Part shown: positions 19,064 to 28,900 of the stretch, piece after piece
Numbering within the stretch: the first letter of the stretch is position 1
Layout: every line of letters begins with the position of its first letter
From: Streptomyces canus
GTDB lineage: Bacteria; Actinomycetota; Actinomycetes; Streptomycetales; Streptomycetaceae
Assembly: GCF_030815415.1 (NCBI RefSeq)
Contig: NZ_JAUSWW010000001.1
Location: 3,224,001-3,288,000 of the forward strand
Direction: 5' to 3'
DNA: 64,000 bases
The notes under the pieces: generated by a model
Database searches by the model: none
What the model saw: only the letters and a program-made list of their open reading frames with translations
Told to the model about the DNA's origin: nothing
Made by a program: the position numbers and the translations under genes

Positions 19064-20558
19064 TCAGACTGCTTCGGCCGTCTCCGGAAGCTCGATGCCG
19101 AGCTTCTCGGTGAGATCCACAACCTCGGCGAGATCACCGAAATCGCGTACGGCCGTGTCCACCGTCTTTCGGATACGAGTGTTCACCCGCTCGGAGCGGA
19201 CCTTCTTGGCGATATGCATCGCCTCCTCGGTCAGCACCGTGCTCCGCTCGGGCTCGCGCTGGAGCAGGTGCACGGTGGCCATGCCGATCAGGTTGAGTGC
19301 GTACGACCGCTGGTGCTCGGCGTCATTGGCGAAGAGGTCCACGGCCCGCTGCATCAGGGGCTCGGCCAGGGACGCGTACGTGGGGCTGCGGCCGGCGACA
19401 TAGGCCAGGTCACGGTAGGAGTGGGAGTTCTCGCCGTACAGCTCGGCCTCGGAGAAGAAGCGGATCCAGTCGGGGTCCGGCTCGTCCCATTCATCGGAGT
19501 GCGGCGAAGGTGTCCTCGGCCATCCGGACGGCACGCTTGCACTTGCCGGGCTGTCCCATGTTGGCGTACGCGCGGGCCTCCATCGCATACAGCATCGACT
19601 GGGTGCGCGGACTCGCGCAGTCCCGGCTGCCGTACTGCGCGAGGTGGATCAGCTCCAGGGCGTCGTCGGGCCGGCCCAGGTGGATCATCTGGCGGCTCAT
19701 GCTGGACAGGACGTACGAGCCCAGCGGCTTGTCGCCGGCCTCCTTGGCGGCGTGCAGGGCCAGGACGAAGTACTTCTGCGCGGTGGGCTGGAGCCCGACG
19801 TCGTACGACATCCAGCCCGCGAGCTCCGCCAGTTCGGCGGCGACCTTGAACAGCTTGCGGGTGGTGGTGTCGGGCTGGGGTTCCTGGAGGAGGTCCGTGA
19901 CCTCGTGCAGCTGGCCGACGACCGCCTTGCGGCGCAGACCGCCGCCGCACTGGGCGTCCCACTGCCGGAACATCACCGTGGTGGACTCGAGGAGGTCCAG
20001 CTCGGGCTTGGACAGCCGGCCGACCCGGCGGGCCGCGGCCGCCGACTCCGGCTCGTGGTGCGCGGCGGATGTGGAGGGCACGAGCCAGCGCTGCATGGGC
20101 TCGATGAGGGACGGGCCCGCGGACAGGGCCAGCGAGGTCCCGAGGAAGCCGCGCCGCGCCAGCATCAGGTCGCTGCGCGAGAACTCGCTGAGCAGGGCCA
20201 CGGCCTGCGGGCCCGTCCAGGGCAGGTCGACCCCGGACACGGACGGTGACTGGCGGGCGGCGCGCAGGCCGAGATCCTCGACCGAGACGACACAGCCGAA
20301 CCGCTCGGAGAACAGCTCCGACAGGATCCTGGGGATCGGTTCACGGGGATTCTCGCCGTCCAGCCAGCGGCGGACGCGCGAGGTGTCGGTGGAGATGTGG
20401 TTGGCGCCCAACTGGCGGGCCCGGCGGTTGACTTGGCGGGCGAGTTCACCCTTCGACCAGCCGCTGCGCACGAACCACGAGGTGAGCAGCTCATTGGGGC
20501 GCTTGTCACCGTTCGCCGCGCTGCCGGCGCCCGTTCCACTTTCGCCGTTGCCGCTCAC
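19064..20558 (-). pseudogene. nsdA: NsdA, negative regulator of differentiation, interrupted by a frameshift
   Basis: NsdA (SCO5582 in S. coelicolor) is a TPR-like regulator whose loss increases sporulation and antibiotic production there. Here the first frame runs from GTG 20558 (VSGNGESGTGAG) through the helix-turn-helix-like start and TPR region to MAEDTFAALR and a stop at 19491. Family-like sequence resumes in another frame at SDEWDEPDPDW and continues through ENSHSYRDLAYVAGRSP to 19064. The total of 1495 bases is one more or two fewer than a multiple of three, so a net +1 or -2 type change (for example loss of 2 or 8 bases) lies near 19490-19505. As written the C-terminal 140 residues are lost. 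Confidence 0.8.
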
Positions 20559-20992
20559 TGGAACGCCCCCATCCCTGAGACCACTTGTCGCTGAGTGCGC
20601 CAAGCCCTATCAGAATGCCGGTAAATACGGCCGCCCGTCCGGTACTTCTCACCCTTCGAACGGGATACCGACTTGCCTCCGGCATACCCATAAGTGCATG
20701 TGCCCCCAGGACTCGTGCACTCACAGTAATCCTACGATCACCCCTCCAACCATGAGGATCCCGGAAACGCCACCATTCGCCACCCCTTCGAATGAACTCA
20801 CGGTCGCCTGCGCGCGATTCACTTGACATAGGACAGCCGGGAGTGGGCGGAACGGTGCACTCAGGGGCGCACAAGGCCGGGCACGCCACCCGGGGCGCAT
20901 CCGGGCGCCGAGTGGACGTTCGGGAGCAGCCCTCAGGTCACTTTCCGTGCACGTCTCGTAACCACCGGTGCGTCGGACCCGTTGGAGGGGGC
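20559..20992. other. Divergent intergenic region nsdA / prim-pol-like gene
   Basis: 434 bases without a supportable gene. It should hold the promoters of nsdA (minus) and of the plus-strand gene. On the minus strand TAGGAT occurs at about 20735, resembling a -10 element, and on the plus strand TTGACA occurs at 20823-20828, but neither has a convincing partner hexamer. An SD sequence (ggaggggg) sits at 20984-20991. Confidence 0.4.
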
Positions 20993-21659
20993 ATGGGCTT
21001 CACGATCGGCAGCAGTCGGGGTATCCGCGACATCCGGTCCTCCTCGCGTCGCCGCGGCCGCTCGTCGGACTGCACCGCCGTGGCCGAGTTCACCGGACTC
21101 TGGGGCTGGGACGTCGTCCCGGGCGCCCGGGCCGCCGCGGGCGCCTGCTCCTGCGGCCGGGCGGACTGCCGGGCACCGGGCGCGCACCCGCTGGACTTCG
21201 CACCGGAGGTGCCCGCCGGGGCGACGCTGGACGAAGTGACCGGCGCCTGGGCCGAGTTCCCGGGAGCCTCGGTGATGCTGCCCGTCGGCAGGGCCTTCGA
21301 CGTGATCGAGGTGGCGGAACCCGCCGGCCGCCGCGCCCTGGTCCGCCTGGAGCGCATGGGCCTGCCCCTCGGCCCGGTGACGGCGACCCCCGAGGGCCGC
21401 GCGCAGTTCTTCGTCGCCCCCGGCGCCGCCGCCGAACTGCCCGAACTCCTCTACCGCATGGGCTGGGACGACCCGACCTCCCTGGACCTGCGCGGCCTGG
21501 GCCCCCGGCACCCACATCACGGCCCCGCCCTCGGACCGGGCGGGCCTGGGCCCGGTCGAGTGGCTGCGCTCCCCCGCGCTGGACTCGGCGACGAAACCGC
21601 CGGCGGCGAGGCTGCTGCTGGGGACGCTCGCCTATGTGGCGCACCGGTCGCGGGCGTAG
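20993..21659 (+). pseudogene. Prim-pol-like (bifunctional primase/polymerase N-terminal) protein with +1 frameshift
   Basis: ATG 20993 preceded by GGAGG opens a frame resembling the N-terminal prim-pol domain proteins of actinobacteria (GLWGWDVVPGARAAAG; CSCGRADCRAPGAHPL; VMLPVGRAFDVIEV). At 21491-21498 the run gggcccccgg has five C; removing one restores THITAPPSDRAGLGPVEWL and SPALDSATKPPAARLLLG, ending at TAG 21657-21659 (221 residues). As written, the frame changes to low-complexity sequence and would stop at 21760. The indel is in a homopolymer, so a sequencing error is a serious alternative. The enzymatic activity of this short family is unproven. Confidence 0.75.
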
Positions 21660-21763
21660 CGGTACGAGCAGGCGTACACGGCGAAGTGCCCGTCCCCGAC
21701 TGCATCTCGGGGGCGGGCACTTCTTCATGTGGAGGCATTCTCTCCACCGACGGCGGGTGAGTA

Positions 21764-22966
21764 CTACTCACCGATAAGTGCATCCACGAACGCTTCCGGC
21801 TCGAAGGGCGCCAGATCGTCGGCACCCTCACCGAGACCCACCAGCTTCACCGGCACGCCCAGCTCCCGCTGGACCGCGATCACGATGCCGCCCTTGGCGG
21901 TGCCGTCCAGCTTGGTCAGCACGATGCCGGTGATGTCGACGACCTCGGCGAAGACACGGGCCTGCACGAGGCCGTTCTGCCCGGTCGTGGCGTCCAGCAC
22001 CAGGAGCACCTCGTCGAGCGGCGCCTGCTTCTCCACAACCCGCTTGACCTTGCCGAGCTCGTCCATGAGCCCGGTCTTGGTGTGGAGGCGCCCGGCGGTG
22101 TCGATCAGCACGACGTCCGCACCCATCTGCTTGCCCTCCTTCACCGCGTCGAAGGCGATGGAGGCGGGGTCGCCGCCCTCGGGGCCCCGGACGGTGTGGG
22201 CGCCGACCCGGTCGCCCCAGGTCTGGAGCTGGTCGGCGGCGGCGGCACGGAAGGTGTCGGCGGCGCCGAGGACCACACTGCGGCCGTCGGCGACCAGGAC
22301 CCGGGCGAGCTTGCCGGTGGTGGTGGTCTTGCCGGTGCCGTTGACACCGACGACCATCACGATGCCGGGCTTGCTGGTCTCGGGCTCAGTCCTGACCGTG
22401 CGGTCGAAGTCGGTGCCGAGCAGCTTGAGGAGCTCCTCGCGCAGCAGGCCGCGCAGCTCCTCGGGGGTCCGGGTGCCGAGCACCTTCACGCGCTCGCGCA
22501 GGCCCTCGACCAGTTCCTGGGTGGGGGCGACGCCGACGTCGGCGGTGAGGAGGATGTCCTCGATCTCCTCCCAGGTGTCCTCGTCGAGGTGCTCGCGCGA
22601 CAGGAGCGTGAGCAGCCCCTTGCCGAGCGCGTTCTGGGAGCGGGAGAGGCGCGCGCGCAGGCGGACGAGCCGTCCGGCCGTGGGCTCGGGGACCTCGATC
22701 TCGGGGATTTCAAGAGCCGGCGGCTCCTCGACGGCGACCGGGGCCGAGCCGTCCGGGAGATCCACCTCCTCTATCGTCCGGCGCGGTTCGTCGCGGGGCG
22801 TCTCGGCCTCGTCGCCGACGTGCGGCTCGGCCGGAGGGGCGGTGATGTCGGGCGCTGCGGGAGGCGGCGGGGGCAGCGGCTTCTTACGTCGGCTGCCGAC
22901 GACGAGCCCGCCGAGCACACCGAGCACGACCACGGCGATGACTACAGCAAGGATGACGGTTTCCAT
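21764..22966 (-). CDS. ftsY: Signal recognition particle receptor FtsY
   Basis: A 400-residue SRP receptor GTPase. An N-terminal membrane segment (VILAVVIAVVVLGVLGGLVV) is followed by an acidic Pro-rich linker and the NG domain: GVNGTGKTTTTGK (G1), DTAGRLHT (G3), TKLDGTAKGG (G4). The start is ATG 22964-22966, which places the membrane segment at the N-terminus as in other actinobacterial FtsY; the frame is open for 40 more codons. It works with ffh at 12.9-14.4 kb. Confidence 0.96.
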   Translation of the reverse strand: METVILAVVIAVVVLGVLGGLVVGSRRKKPLPPPPPAAPDITAPPAEPHVGDEAETPRDEPRRTIEEVDLPDGSAPVAVEEPPALEIPEIEVPEPTAGRLVRLRARLSRSQNALGKGLLTLLSREHLDEDTWEEIEDILLTADVGVAPTQELVEGLRERVKVLGTRTPEELRGLLREELLKLLGTDFDRTVRTEPETSKPGIVMVVGVNGTGKTTTTGKLARVLVADGRSVVLGAADTFRAAAADQLQTWGDRVGAHTVRGPEGGDPASIAFDAVKEGKQMGADVVLIDTAGRLHTKTGLMDELGKVKRVVEKQAPLDEVLLVLDATTGQNGLVQARVFAEVVDITGIVLTKLDGTAKGGIVIAVQRELGVPVKLVGLGEGADDLAPFEPEAFVDALIGE

Positions 22967-23211
22967 AACCTGTCCAGTATCAGTCATGGGCCCCTGCCGG
23001 ACCCAGCCTGCACTTTCCACCAAAGGACAAAAGGGCCTGTAGAGGATCAACCAGATCAAAGCACGATGGTGCCCCATGAGCACCACCGCCTCCTGGTACC
23101 GGGGCGGCTTCGGGCCGGGGGCGGCCTCGTCCGAGGGCCCGCGACCATGGCCATCTGACGCATCGTCAGCTAGCGTCCCCCTCCACCGTCCAGTGCATCG
23201 AGGGGGAACCC

Positions 23212-24183
23212 ATGCCCGTCACGGTCGTACGCTTCAACCTCGTCGAACCCGGCGCCGGCCCCGCCTCCCTCCGCGCCCGCTACCAGACCGCCCTGGAGAT
23301 GGCCGCGTACGCCGACGAGCACGGGATCACCACCGTGCAGACCGAGGAGCACCACGGCGTCGCCAACAACTGGCTGCCCTCGCCGTTCGCCTTCGCGGGC
23401 GCCGTCTTCGGCGCGACCCGGCGGATCGCGGTCACGGTCTCGGCGATCATCGGCCCGCTGCACGACCCGCTCCGGCTGGCCGAGGAGATCGCCGTACTGG
23501 ATCTGCTGAGCGGCGGCCGCCTGGTGACGGTCGCGGGAATCGGCTACCGGCCCGAGGAGTACGCCCAGTTCGACGTGGACTGGAAGCGGCGCGGCAAGCT
23601 CCAGGACGAACTGCTGGAGACGCTGCTCAAGGCCTGGACCGGCGAGGAGTTCGAGTACCGGGGCCGTACGGTACGGGTCACCCCGCGCCCCTGCACCGAC
23701 CCGCACCCCCTACTCCTGGTCGGCGGCTCCTCCCGGACCGCCGCACGCCGGGCCGCCCGCCTGGGCCTGCCGTTCTTCCCCAGCGCGCATCTGCCGGAGC
23801 TGGAGGCGTACTACAAGGAGCGGCTCGTCGAGTACGGCACCGAGGGCTGGACCATGATGCCCGCCGCCGAGACACCGCTGCTGCACATCGCCGAGGACCC
23901 GGACCGGGCGTGGGACACGTACGGCTCCTGCTTCCTGCACGAGGCCCGGACGTACGCCTCCTGGCAGTCCGGGGACATCCGGTCCGCCGTGAGGTCGGGG
24001 GCCACGACCGTGGACGAGCTGCGCGCCGAGGGCGTGTACCGGATCCTGACTCCGGCCGAGTGCGTGGCGCAGGGCCTCGGCAACCTCGTCCTGCATCCGC
24101 TGGCGGGCGGGATGCCGCTGGAGGAGGGGTGGCGGAGTCTGCGGCTGTTCGCGCAGGAGGTGCTGCCGGCGCTGACGGACTGA
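23212..24183 (+). CDS. LLM-class flavin-dependent oxidoreductase (luciferase-like)
   Basis: A 323-residue TIM-barrel luciferase-like monooxygenase using FMN or F420. Typical features are the start VTVVRFNLVEPG, TEEHHGVANNW, the loop LAEEIAVLDLLSGGR and GIGYRPEEYAQF. The substrate is unknown. The ATG has GAGGGGG about 6 bases upstream. It is a single-gene unit, divergent from ftsY and ended by a strong shared terminator. A cofC gene for F420 synthesis occurs at 54.5 kb, but nothing links the two directly. Confidence 0.88.
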   Translation: MPVTVVRFNLVEPGAGPASLRARYQTALEMAAYADEHGITTVQTEEHHGVANNWLPSPFAFAGAVFGATRRIAVTVSAIIGPLHDPLRLAEEIAVLDLLSGGRLVTVAGIGYRPEEYAQFDVDWKRRGKLQDELLETLLKAWTGEEFEYRGRTVRVTPRPCTDPHPLLLVGGSSRTAARRAARLGLPFFPSAHLPELEAYYKERLVEYGTEGWTMMPAAETPLLHIAEDPDRAWDTYGSCFLHEARTYASWQSGDIRSAVRSGATTVDELRAEGVYRILTPAECVAQGLGNLVLHPLAGGMPLEEGWRSLRLFAQEVLPALTD

Positions 24184-24205
24184 CCTGTGCGGTGGCCCAC
24201 CGGCA

Positions 24206-24248
24206 CCGCCGCCCCCGACCCGGGCAGTGACCGGGTCGGGGGCGGCGG
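24206..24248. terminator. Bidirectional terminator between the LLM gene and glcP
   Basis: An 18-bp perfect inverted repeat (ccgccgcccccgacccgg / ccgggtcgggggcggcgg) with a 7-base loop between two convergent genes, 23 bases after the LLM stop and 61 bases from the glcP stop. Confidence 0.85.
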
Positions 24249-24308
24249 CAGGATACGGGGAGAAGGGCAGCGGGGATGGGCCCGTCCCCCCGAGTTCGTG
24301 CGGGCCGT

Positions 24309-25724
24309 TCAGCCCATCTCCTCCAGCGTCTTGCCCTTCGTCTCCTTCACGAACTTGAGGACGAACGGGATGGAGAGCGCGGCGAAGACCGTGTAGATCA
24401 CGTAGGTCAGGGAGAGGTTCCAGTCCGCCAGCGAGGGGAAGCTCGCGGTGATGGCCCAGTTGGCGATCCACTGCGCGGAGGCGGCCACACCCAGGGCGGC
24501 GGCGCGGATCCTGTTCGGGAACATCTCGCCGAGGAAGACCCAGACGACCACACCCCAGGACAGGGCGAAGAAGAGGACGAAGACGTGGGCGGCGATCAGG
24601 GCGGTCCAGCCCTGCGCGGCCGGCAGCTTGCCGTCGACCAGGTCGAAGGAGAAGGCCCAGGCCTCCAGTCCGAGACCGATCACCATGCCGACCGAGCCGA
24701 TGAGGGCCAGCGGCTTACGGCCGACGCGGTCCACGAAGATCATGGCGATCACGGTGCCGACGATGTTGATGATCGACGTCGTGAACGAGTAGAGGAACGA
24801 GTCCGTCGGGTCGACACCGACCGACTGCCACAGGGTCGAGGAGTAGTAGAACGCGACGTTGATGCCGACGAACTGCTGGAAGACCGAGAGGCCGATACCG
24901 ACCCAGACGATCGGCTTGAAGAAGAAGCTGCCGCCGAGCAGGTCCTTGAAGGTGGACTTGTGCTCGCTGTTCATGGCGTGCTCGATCTCGCTGACGCGGG
25001 CATCCAGATCGACGGTGTCGCCCTCGACCTCCTTGAGGATCTCGCGGGCGCGCTCGTGCTTGCCGACGGAGATCAGGAAGCGCGGGGACTCGGGGATCGC
25101 GAAGGAGAGCAGACCGTAGAGGACGGCCGGGATCACCATGACGCCGAGCATGACCTGCCAGGCCTCGATGCCCATCAGCTTGCCGCGCTGGTCACCGCCG
25201 GCCGCGTTCAGCAGGCCCCAGTTGACCAGCTGTGAGACGGCGATGCCGATGACGATCGCGGCCTGCTGGAAGGAACCGAGGCGACCGCGGTAGGCCGGTG
25301 GGGCGACCTCCGCGATGTAGGCGGGGCCGATCACAGAGGCCATGCCGATGGCGAAGCCGCCGACGACGCGCCAGAAGGCGAGGTCCCACAGGGCGAAGGG
25401 CAGCGCCGAACCCACCGCGCTGACCGTGAAGAGCACAGCCGAGATCTGCATGCACCGGATGCGGCCGATCCGGTCGGCGATCCGGCCGGCGGTCGCGGCG
25501 CCGATGGCGCATCCGATCAGAGCGATGGCGATGACCTGGGCCAGCGCTGCGGAGCCGATGTCGTAGCGATCCCGGATGGCCTCGACCGCGCCGTTGATCA
25601 CGGAGCTGTCGTAGCCGAAGAGGAAGCCTCCCATCGCGGCCGCCGCCGCGATGAAGATGACGTGCCCGAGGTGCTCGGGCTGAGCCGACCTGGCTCCTGA
25701 CTTGGGTGCCGCTGTGCTGGTCAA
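24309..25724 (-). CDS. glcP: Glucose permease GlcP (MFS sugar porter)
   Basis: A 471-residue 12-span major facilitator of the sugar-porter family, corresponding in position to glcP1 (SCO5578), the main glucose uptake system of S. coelicolor. Signatures present are FLFGYDSSVINGA, DRIGRI, PESPRFLI after span 6, FQQFVGINVAFYYSS, DRVGRKPLALIG and a terminal ETKGKTLEE. The start is TTG at 25722-25724 (LTSTAAPKSG) with GAGGAG 7 bases upstream; the frame is open further but those residues overlap the promoter. Likely a single-gene transcript with its own operator. Confidence 0.92.
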   Translation of the reverse strand: MTSTAAPKSGARSAQPEHLGHVIFIAAAAAMGGFLFGYDSSVINGAVEAIRDRYDIGSAALAQVIAIALIGCAIGAATAGRIADRIGRIRCMQISAVLFTVSAVGSALPFALWDLAFWRVVGGFAIGMASVIGPAYIAEVAPPAYRGRLGSFQQAAIVIGIAVSQLVNWGLLNAAGGDQRGKLMGIEAWQVMLGVMVIPAVLYGLLSFAIPESPRFLISVGKHERAREILKEVEGDTVDLDARVSEIEHAMNSEHKSTFKDLLGGSFFFKPIVWVGIGLSVFQQFVGINVAFYYSSTLWQSVGVDPTDSFLYSFTTSIINIVGTVIAMIFVDRVGRKPLALIGSVGMVIGLGLEAWAFSFDLVDGKLPAAQGWTALIAAHVFVLFFALSWGVVVWVFLGEMFPNRIRAAALGVAASAQWIANWAITASFPSLADWNLSLTYVIYTVFAALSIPFVLKFVKETKGKTLEEMG

Positions 25725-25819
25725 GTGAGACTCCTCGGGCCACCGGCAGCGCTGCCGGGTGGGGGGTGAGCCCTTCCAGTGGCGGATAGCTTCACGCCGC
25801 CCACCACCTGAAGGTAAAA

Positions 25820-25829
25820 GCAACGTTGC
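25820..25829. promoter_or_regulatory. Candidate LacI-family operator upstream of glcP
   Basis: A perfect 10-bp palindrome gcaacgttgc lies about 96 bases upstream of the glcP TTG, in an AT-richer stretch. This core is typical of LacI/GalR operators. No regulator is encoded nearby, so control by a LacI-type repressor is inference. Confidence 0.35.
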
Positions 25830-25964
25830 AGAGACTATGCCTTCAAGTTTCTTAGTCAACAGGGGGACTGCTGTGAATTTTTCGTACCCGCGGGGGTGTC
25901 AATCCGTTCAAGACTTGAAGTCAGTCAGAAGACGCAGGTCGCGATAGGTGTAGAGGCCACGCGA

Positions 25965-28900
25965 CTAGCGGAGTCGCTGCGAGATGACCTTCGACACACC
26001 GTCGCCCTGCATGGAGACGCCGTACAGCGCGTCGGCGACCTCCATCGTGCGCTTCTGGTGGGTGATGACGATCAGCTGCGAGGCTTCCTGCAGCTCCTGC
26101 ATGATGCGGATCAGCCGCTGCAGGTTGGTGTCGTCGAGGGCCGCCTCGACCTCGTCCATGACATAGAACGGGCTGGGCCGGGCCTTGAAGATCGACACCA
26201 GCATCGCCACGGCCGTCAGCGACCGCTCACCGCCCGAGAGCAGGCTGAGCCGCTTCACCTTCTTGCCCGGCGGACGCGCCTCCACGTCGACGCCGGTGGT
26301 GAGCATGTTGTCGGGGTCGGTGAGGATCAGCCGCCCGTCACCGCCCGGGAACAGCCGGCTGAAGACACCCTCGAACTCCCGGGCGGTGTCCCGGAAAGCC
26401 TCGGTGAAGACCTGCTCGACGCGTTCGTCGACCTCCTTCACCACCTGAAGCAGGTCGGCGCGGGTCTTCTTCAGGTCCTCCAGCTGCTCGCTGAGGAACT
26501 TGTGCCGCTCCTCCAGCGCCGAGAACTCCTCGAGCGCGAGCGGGTTCACCTTCCCGAGCTGCTGATAGGCCCGCTCGGCGACCTTGAGCCGCTTCTCCTG
26601 CTCGGCCCGGTGGAACGTCTTCGGCTGGTTGCGCGGATGCTCCGGGTCCTCCGGCAGCTCCTCGCCCTCGGCGGGCGGAGAGGGCGGTACGAGCTGATGG
26701 GGCCCGTACTCGGAGACGAGCCCGGCGGGTTCGACGCCCAGCTCCTCCAGCGCCTTGGTCTCCAACTGCTCGATGCGCATGCGCTTCTCGGCGCCGAGCA
26801 CCTCACCCCGGTGGACCGAGTCGGTCAGCTTGTCGAGCTCGCCCTTGAGATCCCGGCCGGCGTTGCGGGCGGCGGCCAGCTCCTGCTCGCGGCGCGCCTT
26901 GGCGGCCTCGGCGGCGGCCCGCTCCTCGTCGGCTCGCCCGAGCGACACCTCGACGTGCGCGAGGAGTTGCCGCGCACCGGAGGCGACGGCCTCGGCGACC
27001 GTGGCCTCGTGCCGCAGCCGTGCCCGCCGCTGCTCGGCACGCGCGCGTGCGTCGCGCTCGGCCCGGGCGGCGCGGTCGAGGGAGTCGGCGCGGCCGGCGA
27101 GACCCTTGACCCGCTCCTCGTGCGTCCGCACTTGAAGCCGAGCCTCCATCTCCGTCTGCCGGGCGTTGGCACCGTCGGCGGCGAGCCGGTCCCGTACGGA
27201 GGTGTCCGGCTCCTCCTCGACGGGCAGCTCCTCGGCGACGGCGAGACGTTCGGCGAGTTCTTCCACGTCCTGGAGGGCCTTGTCGAGCGATTCCTGCGCC
27301 CTGGCTGCGGCGGCGACGGACCGTTCGGCCTCACCCGCGGCGCCGCGGGCCTGTCCGGCCAGCCGGCCGAGCTGCTGGGCCACGGTCGACTTCTCCCGGT
27401 CGGCGGCGCGGCGCCGCTCGCTGAGCTCCTCGACCAGTGCGGTGCGTTCTTTCCGCCGCTCCTGGGCCTCGTGCTGGGCCTCGCTCAACTCCTCGCAGCG
27501 GACGGCGAGTTCTTCCAGCTCGGCTGCTGCCTCGTCGACGGACGCCTGTACTTCGAGGAGGCTGGGGGCGCCCGCGGAGCCGCCGTGGGCGAAGTGCGCG
27601 CCGAGGAGGTCGCCTTCGGCGGTGACGGCGGTCAGGTCGGGGTGGGCGTAGACGAGGTCCTCGGCGTCCTCGAGGGTGCCGACGACGACGATGCCGTGGA
27701 GTAGGCGTCGTACGGCCGGCATGAGGTCCGAAGGGCCGCGGACGAAATCTGCCGCGCGAGGTCGTCGGGCGTCTGCAGGCTCGTCATGGCTGGTCGCGCC
27801 GTTCCCCGCGCCCCTTGGGTCGGTCGCGGTCCCGGCGTTCTCAGGCGCTCCCGCCAGCAGCAATGACGCCCGTCCGCCGTCCTGCTTCCGCAGCAACCGG
27901 ATCGCGTCCGCCGCCGCCGACGGTGAGGTCACCGCCAGTGCGTCCGCCGCCGCTCCGAAAGCCGCCGCCAGCGCCACCTCGTAGCCCGGTGTCACCGTCA
28001 GCAGCTCTGCCGCCGGGCCCAGCAGGCCGGTGAGGCGACCCTTCGCGCCCAGCAGTATTCCCGTCCCGTCCTTCCTGCGCAGCCCCAACGCGAGCGCCTC
28101 GTGCCGGGCCTGTGTCGCCGCCCGCTTCCGCTCCGCCGCCGTGGCCGCTTCCCGGGCCGCCGTCAGCGCGGCCTCCGCCTCGGCCAGCGCCGCCTTCGCC
28201 GCGTCGTGCCGCTCCGCCAGTTCGGCGTCGCCCGCGTCGAGCCCGTCGACCTCCGCCTTGAGCGCCTCGTACTCCTCCTGCGCGGCGAAGGCCCGCTCCT
28301 GGGCCTCGTCCCGGGTGGCGGCCAGCCGGTCGATCTCGGCCTGGGCCGAGGCGGCGCGCGAACGAGCCGCGTTGACCTGCCCGTTCAGCCGGGCCAGACC
28401 CTCGCGGCGGTCGGCGATGGCGCGGGCGACGTCCTTCAGGCGCCGTTCTTCCTGGACGAGTGCGCGTTCCAGTTCGGCGCGGTGCGTGACCGTGTCCTCC
28501 AGGGCGTGCTCGGCCGCCTCCAGGGCCGCTTCGAGCTCGGCCTCCTGCTCACGGATCCGGGCGGCCTCGCGCTCCATGTCCTCGGGGTCACGGCCACGCC
28601 GTTCCTCCGGTGGCGCCGAGGTCGCGCTCTTCACGCGCGCGTCGGCGAGCGAGACCGTGCCCCGCACCCGCTCGGCGAGCTGGGAGAGCTCGTACCAGGT
28701 CTGCTGGGCCCGCTGGAGCCGCGGCATCAGCTGCCGCACCTCGTCCTCCAGGAGGGCCTCCCGTTGCAGGGCCTTCTTCAGCTCCTGCTCGGCGGCCTCC
28801 TTGCGCTCCTTCAGCGCGGCCTCGTCGGCGATCTCGGACCTGAGCGCCTGGCGCAGTCGTACGAGATCGTCGGCCAGGAGCCTGAGACGGGCGTCGCGCA

